NCBI RefSeq assembly: GCF_947172395.1
Contig: NC_069092.1
Coordinates: forward strand, 7,919,418 to 7,983,417
Source: Bicyclus anynana
Taxonomy: Eukaryota > Arthropoda > Insecta > Lepidoptera > Nymphalidae
Direction: 5' to 3'
DNA length: 64,000 nt
Shown here: positions 46,116 through 58,300 of the stretch, piece by piece
Numbering within the stretch: position 1 is the stretch's first letter
Layout of the letters: every line of letters begins with the position of its first letter
Translations under genes and position numbers: made by a program
The notes under the pieces: model-generated
What the model saw: the letters and a program-made list of their open reading frames with translations, nothing else
What the model was told of the DNA's origin: nothing
The model's database searches: none

Positions 46116-49100
46116 ATGTGTGCTATCACCTTTACATGTCGCTCGAGTTGGGTTGCCCCGACAAGGGCTGCGGGCACGCAGGGTCAGACGTACTGCGTAG
46201 GACGACGGCGCCGGTCATTACATCTTGCCCTTTGCAATGCCCGCTAGACCGTGTGTAGTTATTTACATAACGTCTCATGCTGCGCTTAGCGAATCCGAAT
46301 CATAAACTTCGATCAAGCGCCAAGACTATAAACAACTTAATAGGAACCAGTTGCTGTATTTTCAACCAACTTCAAAAAAAAGGGTTAAGAAAATGCTTAG
46401 TGGGATATTCCGCTTTTGTATAGAAGGGTTCTACGCCAGCGAAAAGTCGCGGGTATTTTAATAAATTAATTATTTATATATATACAAATATATTATAAAT
46501 TTCATTTAAAAAACATGTATATAATATACAAACATAATTATAAAACAGCATAACTTTTAATTGAATTTACACGCACGAGAATGTTAACACTTGTTCCCTG
46601 CACGAAATTCAAAATAATACTGCAACCGGCCATACCACCACCACCACTTCGCCGCATTAACTAATCACGAGCCGTCGTTACGTCGCGTTGTTAAAACAAG
46701 CGAGCGCCGTCGTTATTTGTTCTGACTACCCTCTTCTAAAAATAAATAATAATTATTTTAATTTACTTTATTTTAAATTTGATAATTAACAGCCTATTTT
46801 ATTGACCAACCAACTAGTGCCACGCTTCGTTTCTTGTAGGGGATTTTGGAACTTACACCCGCCACGTTCCTCCAGTGCGGGTAGTAATATTTTATTATTT
46901 ATCATATTTATTACGATTTGTCGTTGAATTAAGTATATATTTTTGAGGTATTCGTAATTTCGTAGGTATGTAGCTAAGCAAGCAACAAAATTATTGAATA
47001 GGTACGAAGAAAAGTTTGTCCTTTTTAGTGGACTCAAAGGTGATTATAAAAATATGAAAAGTAATGTCAAACAAAGGTTATGATTCACAACACTTGTCAG
47101 GACAACTTAATTAACAAATTAAACTGTAACCAAAATAAGACCCTAGAATGGCAGAGAATGATCTTGAGTGAAGTCACGTACTTGCGAACGATGTATGTAG
47201 GGTTAAAGGATCCTTTGACTGATATCAAACACTCCCCTTTTCCACTCAAGTCACTCTCCCCGCCTATCCCAAGTAACCCATAAAGAATTACACAACAAGG
47301 GATGTGGACGGCTCGAACGCCACGAGCACACTGAAGCCAACACGAGATCGAGCGACGTCATATCCGTCACAGACTACTATTTCCAATACTAAACGGCGAT
47401 AACATCCTTTAACTACAATATAACTTTATAGCTCGGTAGATACCTATACTTATTTCACAAGCAATAACGCATCTAGGAATTTAGGTAATAGCAGCTGAAC
47501 TCTTTGATTAGTTTTGACATGGTATTATAACTATACGTAAATGGTACACCGTGAAACTAAGTAATCGCATGATTACAACGTATTTAGGAAAAACGATGTC
47601 GAAGTTCAGAGAGCAAAAGGCGAAATAACAACTAGGAAAATTATAGAGACTTGATGCGGTGTTATAATAAGATAAATGAAGGAGACTACGTGTCTTCGAA
47701 ATAAAATAGACATTAATAAGATCCTCAAAGAAGATCCATTAATTTGGGCTCTAGCACAGATTAATATGGATACTTTGGGTCCATCCCCCAAACCATTTAC
47801 AGTTAATATGATACGTAGTGCTAATAAATGAATCAATTGTTTGTAGGAGTATGATGATGAATGATGAATGATGTTAAATACTGCTAAATGTGTTACTAGC
47901 GCATGAAAAATGAGACGCTCAAAAGAGGAAATTTACACACAACTCAATGTTAGTTGTGGTCAACAACGAACGTTATTTAAACAAATAATACCTTTGTAGC
48001 GTCTACAAGGTCGAGTTGTGTGTTCAGGTAGTGTAAAAACTATAAAAGTATACATAAATATACATTGGAATTAAAGACAAAAGTTGTAGCCTATTCTTCG
48101 GATCATTTTTTGGACGTAACCGATCTATAGTATAAAATTATCATTGGGAGTAGGAGGACACAAAAATTAGGAGAATTTGAAAATACGTAGACGGAGAAAG
48201 ACATACGGATGTTAGATGGATGTAACAATGTCAAAGGATGTTAACATATAATTCTCCTTCTACGCTTTAGGATGAAACCGCAGACGAATTATATAAGGAC
48301 CTGTCACGCTTGACGTTACCACTCTGTCAAAGTCATCATCTAACGCGTTTATAAATCTGTTTCTATAGAATCGATGTTTCATTGTTGTAATCGTTTTCAT
48401 TGTATAAAGAACTCCCTAAAATACCGGTTTGTGTAGTTCAGGTATGGGCAATCCAAATTCACTAATAAAATTATCGACTTTTGAGGTGGACGGGGTAAAC
48501 TCACACATCGAAAATCGGTAAAACCAATAAATATACTTTGTGTATTTACACTACACACAACTATCAATTCAAATCGCAATCACACCTGTAACTTTGATAC
48601 AGATAATACATAATTTATATATTGGTCAATCTTTTGATGTTCCAGCTGAAGAATTGATTAATATTGTTTTTATCACAAAGATATTATTATGTTAGAAATA
48701 CTTACTTACAAATTAAACGTAACTTCATATTTTAGTAAACTAGAAGTTGTTGACCGTGCACCATTTGATTACACAAACCGTACGTATACGACGAAAAAGA
48801 TTACAACTAAAAAAATCAATTCTTTATAGACAATTTTTATAACGTATTAGATCGTTGATCTTATAATTTGAAAAAGGAGTAACGTCTAGACGGTCGGGCC
48901 CCGATCTTCTAGAAGGCCTACTCACTATGTTAAGTTCCATTTTTTTTAAACTTCTTACAGTTCGCAAGATAGAGGACCATGGACCATTATTCATGACCAT
49001 AGATATAACCAAGAGCATACAAATAGTACTATGAGTTATGACCAAGAGTTCTAAAAATGTCGAAATTGCTGATTAAAATGCACTGAAAATGCTAAATTGT

Positions 49101-49261
49101 GAAGCATAAACAAAACGCATCCTTTAATTCACCAATCGCAACGTAACTCATCCCATACGTCATATTTAGACATGTGTGTATCAAAAATGGTGCCCGTTTA
49201 CCAGCTGGCACTTATTTTATAAATCATTGAAAAAATATCTTTTGTGTAAACGTGTGGTGTT
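46116..49261. other. Gene-free stretch leading to the Elongin A start
   Basis: No exon is supported. A family E head fragment lies near 46785-46870. The last 150 bp before the ATG at 49262 are the presumed Elongin A promoter and 5' UTR. They contain no consensus TATA box that I can call with confidence. Confidence 0.35.
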
Positions 49262-49333
49262 ATGGCGTCTATTTTGGATTTAATTAAACATTACCAGCAT
49301 TCAATTGAAAAATACCCAAATGATGAACAAAAA
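49262..49333 (+). CDS. EloA: Elongin A exon 1
   Basis: 24 codons from ATG, starting MASILDLIKHYQ, first helix of the TFIIS N-terminal domain. Donor GTAAGT; phase 0. No earlier in-frame start is needed, as family members begin at this point. Confidence 0.88.
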
Positions 49334-52300
49334 GTAAGTACATCTGCTTTGAGTGCACGAGTTCACGATACATGGATAATGGAATCTGATAATGTTGAAA
49401 AAATAAAGTTCGTCGTCACGAGGCCTAATGGATCTCTACATTAATTTCAAAACTGGCTTAAATTTCACTAATATTGTAATTTTGGTCAACTTCAAACGTA
49501 AATTGATGTTTACAGTCAATAAATATCTACATATTTTAAAACGCAATATTCATTTAAAATGGCTCATTTAAGGAATGCACTCTCGTGAGAGAACAAAATC
49601 AGAGTAGATTTAAAATTTTAATAAATTTTTAATGTTATGACATTAGCCACAATGGAAATCAATATGTTGGAATTTTTATTTGGAAGTCCTAATAAATTAC
49701 CCTTTAAATTATACTAACCTATCTGGAAGTGTGACATATTATGTCTGTATGTTCCTTGGTAGAGATATTGAGTGTAAAACTCATAATAATAATAATAATG
49801 TTATTTTCTAAGATCTCCGAAGGTATATGTCATCAAAGTAACAATAGGTACTAAAATCAGTGGTCCAATGCAAATTTATTGGATAAGGAACGAGAAAAAT
49901 CGTATTGTATTTATTGAATGTTAGATTACTTCTGGGCTTACTCTATCTTGGGCCAGAAGCCCTATCGAGCCAGGAACCTGTAGCATTTTGCTAGCCCTGC
50001 CACCTTTAGCTATGCATTGGCGCACTTATACTTATCTAATACTAACAAACACAGGGAAATAGAGTCTCAATAGCCCTGTGGATATGACTTCAGTCTTTGA
50101 ATTAAAGGGAATATGCTAAAATCTGGTCTAGGACATGCACCTCCAACTTTTCAGTTGTGTACATTTTAGGAATTTAATATTACGTGTCTCCAAAGGATCA
50201 AGACTAAACATTGTGCGGAAACCTGCATACCTGAGAATTTTCTTTATTTTCTACATGCCAATCAGACCTTGGTCTAGCATGGTGAGCCAAATATGGGTTG
50301 TTAATTATGAACATAATGAATACACAAATATTTAAGTAAGGTCACAAATATATGATAGCTAATGGTAAACTGTTTTGCACAGTATGTAATCTAGTGTATT
50401 TTTCTGTTTACGTTCTGATGATTATATGATGTATTTATCTATGTTTAAATTTTATCTCAAAAAAATAAAATTGATATAATTATCGATATTAGAATCTCCT
50501 TGTCACAATGAAACTGGCCTTATTTACAATCCATGTACAGTTTGTGGGCTGTAGCATAGTGCGGGTGACAGTTCCTTTCACTCTTGACAGTTGCCGCAAT
50601 CACAATAATAGTATGTATTGTGAATGTCATACAGGCAACTATCACCCGCACCATGCTACAACACACAAACTTTAGTCAAGTGGTGGTTACTACAACATCT
50701 AGCTTATCAGCTCAGCTAGCAACAGTAGCCACCATAATGTCAAATAAAACTGAATAAACAAATTGTTTTAAATATTCTATGCTATTGACAACCTTGGCTG
50801 CCTGCTAAGCTTCTTAAGCAACTTCTAAAGTAATCTAAGAAGACATAAAACAACAATCTGTGCTGGCTAAGTGCAGAAAAGGCCCGGCCAGAAAAAGAAT
50901 AGATAAATCATAATATTTCCAGTATGAAATGCCAATATAATGTTTTATTTTAAATCTGCCCTGCTGGGTCACAATTGTGCACTTACTTATAGTCTTACAC
51001 AATAGTATATACATAAAATAATGTTAAACATTAAAACTTCATTGAGTAGTATAAAATATAAAAGGATGCCTTCTATGCAAAACCATTAAATATTCAAATG
51101 ATACCTTTCAATAGGTATATTTGCCCAACTGGACTCACCTTTGCCCTATTGCTTCCTTAGATAGATTGTGTGTCACAAGCATATAATGAATATGCCTGTC
51201 TTTGGCATATATACTCATCATGGCTATTCAGCTCACTGCTGAGCTCGAGTCTCCTCTCAGAATTAGGAAGGTTAGGCCAATAGTCCACCACGCAGGCCCA
51301 ATATGGATTGGCAGAATTTACACACACAGAAACATAATTCTCTGGCATGCAGGTTTCCTCACAATGTTTTTCCTTCACTGTTTGAAACACATATTATTTA
51401 ATAATCTTAAATTTCTTTGTAATTAAAATATAATATAAATAGTTACAAAACTAGTAAATGGCTCATCTGGTGTTATCTCCGACCCCATCCATCACCTATA
51501 ATAGACATATACAACATCTAGAAGGTCATACTAAGAACATGTCTTGACAGTGGTATTACTACTCCGGAGCTCTTACAAAGAACTTTACTAATAATAGAAT
51601 TGATTTGTTGTTCTAACAACATTAGTGAATTGTATTAAATTAAAAATTCATCTTTTACAACATTTTTGTTATAACTTTTATACAAAATAACAAAGGAAAA
51701 TGTCTAAAACTATTATTTATGTTTTTACAGGTTTTAAAATGTATAGATAAACTATACAACTTAGGGGTGACGGTCCAACACCTACAAGAGACAGGTGTTG
51801 GTCGTACTGTCAATGCTTTACGCAAGGAGCCTGGTGATGTAGGGCAGGCGGCGAGAGCCCTCGTGTATAAATGGAAGGTGATGGTAGCAGCTGAAGAAAG
51901 TGATCAAGAGGAAAACATTGATGATGACAGTAAGAAATTTTTATACCTGATAATAAAACTTTACATTAAAAGTATGAAATGCATGTCATTACATAACTTA
52001 ATTATTTTCAATTATGTATTGATTTTCCATAAAATGTTATTCAAATATAATTATTAACTACCTAATTATTCTAAGTTAATTAATCAAATTTATTTTCATT
52101 AATTTAAGTTAGTTTTAATTATTATTAGATATGTAATGACTTGCGATTTGTACCCTCATTTTTAATGTTTGTTGGTTGCGCACAACAAGTATGGCTTTAC
52201 TATCATTGTTGTTGTAAAGGTATTCCGATAAATCAACAATCCAGATACATAATTCTGTAAATTAAAATCTATTTTTTAAATTTTTCGTTGAGTAGCAAAC

Positions 52301-55300
52301 GGTTTTGCTACTCAATGAAAAATCAATAATCAATGTTTTAGTCACATTGATTATCCTACTTATATTATAATGAAGTGCACACATTATGCACCACACTGCA
52401 TATTATATCAATATGTCCAATGCATGCTCAGATTGATCTATATATGAGTAAATAGACTATACTTATATAAGTGACTGGATCACAGCTGTGATATTTGTAA
52501 ATCTATATAACAAGTCTAGATAACCGAGTTTGTACTGTAACTTACAAGTAGTCATAAGAGACTAAGAACTGTATGTTCTTTGTCCATCATTTTGGCCATC
52601 ATTTTTGGTCACTATACATTAGTACAGTGTAACAGAAACACATTTATACTGTATACATACTACTGCACCACAGCCAACTAAAAAATTAAACATTTGCCCC
52701 AACACAAATCAAAGGCAACACTTTACATAAAAATGCAGACACTTCACATAAACATACAATTTTTTTGGTGTTTAGTTATATCTATCGGTGATCACTTGCT
52801 TGACTATACTCTGGCAAGTTCGTTGATGACACTTCCATGATATGCGGGCGACGGCGGGAAAGACTGCGCGGCTGTGAATCGTGAATCGTGCGTGCAGGGA
52901 AGTGAGGTGCATGAGTCGTGGGTTTTTCATTCATCGCTACAGGCACCCCGGCCTGCGCGGACCATCGGGAGTGTTACGAACGAAGTTGCCAAGTTATACA
53001 AACTTTTTTTTATAGCAGAGGATGTTTTAGGTTAAAGGTCACTCCATTAAGCGACTCTCTGTGTTGTAGTCATTTCTTTGAGCATTACTGTCCACCACAC
53101 AACTCTTCCACAGTGGATCACTTTAGCCTTTTGGTCTTACAGGTGTTATTAGTAATTTAGCAAAACTATTTGTGTGCTTTGGCAGTCTGCTTATGTGTTA
53201 TATGTCATTTTTTGGATGTCGGCATTTAAAGATATTAATGCATGTCTGCTGTTTTGATGAACCAGGGGACGTTTAGTATTGTATAGAAAGTAGCTTCTGA
53301 TATCTCTGGAGTATTTCAATATTGGAGGGACAGGCTATGCCCCACAGCTCCAAGCCATACATCTAGATTGGTTTTAGAAAGCAGTTGTACAATACAGTAA
53401 CTTGTTATTAAGCGTCTGTCTGGACTCATACAGTGACGGCCGAGTAATCACATCAAGGATCTAGCGAATGCGGAGCTCTTCTCTCTCCTTTTTTTATGTG
53501 TGCTTGCCAGGTTTACCTCCTATCTACATGAATACCTAAATGTTTAGCTTCGTTGTTTTGTAGTAGACTCTCTTTACCAAGCTTTATCTCTGGACAATTT
53601 TCGGGCCTAAGTGTAAATGTGATGTGGGTAGCGTAGGCCGCGCTGGCTTTGACTCTCGATGTTCCCATCAACTGGTTAATGTCATTGAGATAGTTTTTCT
53701 GTTTTGTGTGTAGCGCCGCAGAGTCATCAGCGAACGTTGCAGTGAGGATACTTGGCATATCAGGGAATTCGGCAGTATACAGGGTGTACTGTAATAATAA
53801 TATATACTATATTAATTATATAAATAATAAAATTGACAATACCAAGATAAAAATTTGACATGGAAAAATCACATTGAGTATGTTTTTAAACGAGTTAATC
53901 AGGCGTCGTATAGTTTATACATGTTATCAAAAAAGGTAAACCATGATGTTCTAATGACTGCATACCATGGTTATGTAGTATCTATACTAGGGTACGGTAT
54001 CATATACTGGGGAAATAGTTTTGATAGCGCAAAAAAGATGCATCAGAGCAATTTGTAAATTATATCAACGAGACAGTTGTACACCGTTCTTCAAAAAATT
54101 AAAAATATTAACGGTACCATCATTATATATTTATGAAATAGTCATGTTTGTAGTTAATAACAAAAAAATATTTATACCTTATGAAAATAAACGCGACAAT
54201 GATAAATTTAGATGCGAACAACATAAAAGTACTCTGTACCATAATAGTTTATTCATTGCGGCAGTAAGAATTTATAATAAGTTACCAAAAGAAATTAGGA
54301 AAGAAAAGAATATAAATTGCTTTAAAAATAATTTATATAAATACCTAACTCAACAGGCATTCTACAGTGTAAATGAGTATTTAAGTTGATATTATTGTTA
54401 TTTTCATACATATTTTAATTGTAAAGATGTAAATTTTAAATGGTGAAATTGTCATTTGAATCATTAAATATTTAATAAATAATTTGCATGCCTAATTGGC
54501 AAGATACATTTACCATCTACATCTACCGACCACCTGTATAAATAATGCATGTATCTGCAAAGAAATAAATTGATTGATTGATTGATTGATTACTGCTCCC
54601 AACACTGATTTGATCTTGTAAAACTGAGAACTGTCTTTACCCTGTACGACTTACACATAAATTTAAATATACATAATTAAGAAAGTCATTACTATTTATT
54701 TATTTATTAATACTTTATTGCACAAAACAAAAACAACAACTGTGAAAACAAAAGAAAACATAGAAATCAAGTATGTGCAAAGGCAGTCTTATTTCTTATA
54801 GCAATATCTGCCAGACAACCTTTGAATAAAGGAATCAATGTAATTAAATGCGGGATAGTGCAACAAAAGAAAAAAAAGGTATATTTATTTATACTACGTG
54901 TATAAATATAAAAATACAAATATGAATTATATATATGTTTAATGTGAAATGTGTCCATTTTTATAGCCACAAACCACAATGGATATGATAATAGGAGAGA
55001 TTACGACAGTAATCCATCAGAGTCTCGAAATAGACATGACAAGCAAGAGAAATATGATAGAAAACAAAAAACCGAGGAAAAGCACCATACACAGTCAAAT
55101 GGAGATCACAGTGGGAATAAGAGAAAATATCACAGCAGTGAGGTGAATATTTTATTAAACTATCATTGTATATTTAATTTTATGTATAGTAGCATCAAAA
55201 ACTACACTCTCCAATTATTTACTTTACATGTTATAAGAAATATATTATGTATTTATTTTATAGTCTTACGACAAAGTACATGTAAATCTTGAAGGTAATT

Positions 55301-58300
55301 AACCAACCAATCGAAAAAGTATAATTATCATGTGTAATTTTGTATTTAATCATTTCATTAAATTATTATTAATATATTTTAGGAAGAAGATCATGATATA
55401 AAAAAAGTAAAACATTCAAGTACAAAAGATAACAAATACACAAAACCTGAAGTGCGAGTAAAACAAGAACCATCTGATAGTGAAATAGACAGTCAAGATG
55501 ATACTTCAAGTGAAAGTGACAGTGAAGGCTCACAGTCTTCTGAGGAAGAAAGAAAACCAGATATTAAAGTAAAAGTAGAGAAAATCGAAAAAACTGAAAG
55601 GCATGGTTCATCTTCCACTAAACAGTCCTCTCGCAGTAATAATGATGCGCATAAATATGAATCTAGTTCTGAAAGTGGACAAGAACGGTACAAAAATAAC
55701 ACGTCAGAGACAAAACATTCTTCTGAAAAATCGTCATATCATAAACCAAATAATTCCGATTCACACAAAAGTTCCAAAGAAGTGGATATGTCTATTGTGA
55801 AAAAAGAAAAAGAATACAGGCTAGAGAAAGAAAGAAGTCACAGTGAAGATTCATCAAACAGACATAAGTCTAGAAAAGAGCCTGAGCAACAAAAAACGAG
55901 TAGTAGTTTAGAAAAACATAAACATAGTAGTAGTTCCGAAAAACATAAGTCTAGTGGTAGTTCTGAAAAACATAAATCTAGTAGTAGTTCTGAAAAACAT
56001 AAGTCTAGTAGTAGTTCTGAAAAACATAAGTCTAGTAGTAGTTCTGAAAAATACAAGTCCAGTAGTAGTTCAGAAAAACATAAATCCAGTTCTTCGGAAA
56101 AACATAGAACACAACCAGAAAAAAGTTCAAGCAGCACTGACAAACATAGTTCTAGTAAATCTGATAAAGACAAATACAAAAGCTCATCAGAAAAAGAGAT
56201 CTCAAGTGATAAGCATAAGTCAAAAGAAATAAGTGCTAGCAGCAGTAGTAGTAAAGATAAGCATAGTTCATCGAGTAAAGAAAAATCAAAAGACAAGTCT
56301 AGTTCCTCTAAAGAGAAAGAAAGCAGTCATAAAAGTGATAAAAAACATTCTTCATCATATGATGCAGCTGTAAAAACTAGTGACAGCAAAAGAAAGTCTG
56401 ATAGTAACCATGATGAGGCAAGTAGTAAGAAAAGTAAACATAAATCGAGTAGTTCTAGTTCTAGCAAATCCAGCAGCAAATCAAAAGATGATATACCAAA
56501 GACAAAATCTAAAACGAATGGTGAACATGTGAACAGTGATGATGGCATTGACTGTGGTTCAGGTAAGTGCAAGCAAACACCAACATTTTTGTCATAACAT
56601 TATTCAATGATAATAATTGGAATTTTTTAAATAAATTATTTTTATTGTTTTCTTAGGTGCCAGTTTCGCGGAAGCTCTGGGCATGATAAGTCCAGCTAAA
56701 TCCAAAAAGAAATCTTTTACTAGAGATAGTACACAATCACCTAATTCATGTAACGAAGATGTGAGTATATAAAATCATGATAAAATTGCAGTTTGCTTAC
56801 AAAAACTCAATATTCGATCCTCTGGCACGAAAAAGCGTAATTTTATCGTGCCTTTGATCTAGTTCATGGTTTCCTAGATTTTGTATGAAAAATGTTCTAG
56901 GAACATGTGTTCAATTGATATTTTTGGGTTAAATAATATTATATTGTAAATAGATAAAAAACTGTGTCACTCATATGAAACCTTATAATTATGACATAGC
57001 CAAGTTTGATGTATTTTAAAATGCAAGGATAGATAAAGGCGTGTGTTACATGGACAGTCGGAATTATTTGAATATGAGGATAACATAGCCTATAGCCTTC
57101 CTCGATAAATGGGCTATCTAGCCCTGAAAGAATTTTTCAAATCGGACCAGTTTTCTGAGATTAGCGCGTTCAAACAAAGTCTTTAGCTTTATAATATTAG
57201 TATAGATGCAATTCGGCTCCTATAAGTGGACTCGTCAACACCTTGAAGTAATGGGAACTACTCCCGAGTACCCTGTATATTTGCAATGCCAGATCTTAGA
57301 CTATTATCAATTGGTTGTCACCAGCTACCTTGAAGTTATAGGAGTTACTCCCGAGCACCCTGTATATTTGCAATGATCTTAGACTATTATCAATTGGTTG
57401 TCACCAGCTACCTTGAAGTTATAGGAGTTACTCCCGAGCACCCTGTATATTTGCAATGATCTTAGACTATTATCAATTGGTTGTCACCAGCTACCTTGAA
57501 GTTATAGGAGTTACTCCCGAGCACCCTGTATATTTGCAATGATCTTAGACTATTATCAATTGGTTGTCACCAGCTACCTTGAAGTTATAGGAGTTACTCC
57601 CGAGCACCCTGTATATTTGCAATGATCTTAGACTATTATCAATTGGTTGTCACCAGCTAAGCCCCGCGACGCTTTTAGCGCCAACCGCTAAGCTGGCGCC
57701 GCTGCCCGCGCTCGAAATATCAGCTTTACCAGAAATATCGCCCAACTACCGGCCGCGCCCGCCGCCCAAGTGTCTGCCACACTTCACGGACGAGCACGCT
57801 ATGAGCGCTGCCATATCCTCCAAGAACCAAAGGTTAGTTTTTAAGATAGCAATGCATAACTTTAAGCAATGTGTTAAAAAACACTTACTTAGGTTACTAC
57901 AAATTTGATGAGTTCCTTAAAGATAAAAGCACTTGGAGGCCATTGGATCAGCTTCCACCTTCACACAAACAGTAAAACTATAAGAAATTTTAATGTTATC
58001 ATCAATTGTAAATTATAATATTGTATGATTTTTTAAAAAGTAGCAACTGTTGAGTTTCTTGCCGGTTTCTTCTCAGCAGTACCTGCCTTCCGAACCGGTG
58101 GTAGAATCTTTACAAATAGTCAACTGACGTGTCAAAAGTGCTTGTAAACTGAGCCTACTTGAAATAAATGATTTTTGATTTTTGCTTTTTTTTTGATACC
58201 TAAACCAAAAACGAAAAAAAACTGTACCGTTATAGGAAAAAATGTGCCTGATACCTCGACTACTTAGAATTTAGAATCAAAACACCACTCAGCCATGTTT

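Larger units (their letters stand above)
49334..51730 (+). other. Elongin A intron 1
   Basis: 2.4 kb holding two family S SINEs in opposite orientations (50070-50311, 51196-51412) and a hairpin MITE (50534-50679). No further exon is seen. Confidence 0.8.
51930..54966 (+). other. Elongin A intron 2
   Basis: 3.0 kb containing a short palindrome (52281-52322), a TA-MITE (52805-52998) and two LINE fragments in opposite orientation (52999-53770 and 53835-54592). Confidence 0.8.
56761..57656 (+). other. Elongin A intron 5, with repeat and minisatellite
   Basis: 896 bp: a family B repeat at 57040-57208, 30 bp of spacer, then the 83-bp minisatellite up to the exon. The intron has a weak pyrimidine tract. 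Confidence 0.85.

Noticed and set aside
55900..56106. CRISPR-like regular repeat
   Set aside because: Coding tandem repeat without unique spacers, in a eukaryotic gene.
55838..56296. 152-codon Leu/Ser-rich open frame on - strand
   Set aside because: Antisense shadow of the Ser/Lys/Glu repeat exon.
57661..57832. Alternative exon 6 acceptor at 57678 (ttttag)
   Set aside because: It has a better pyrimidine tract, but from exon 5 (phase 0) it gives a frame that reaches a stop and loses the conserved PNYRP segment.
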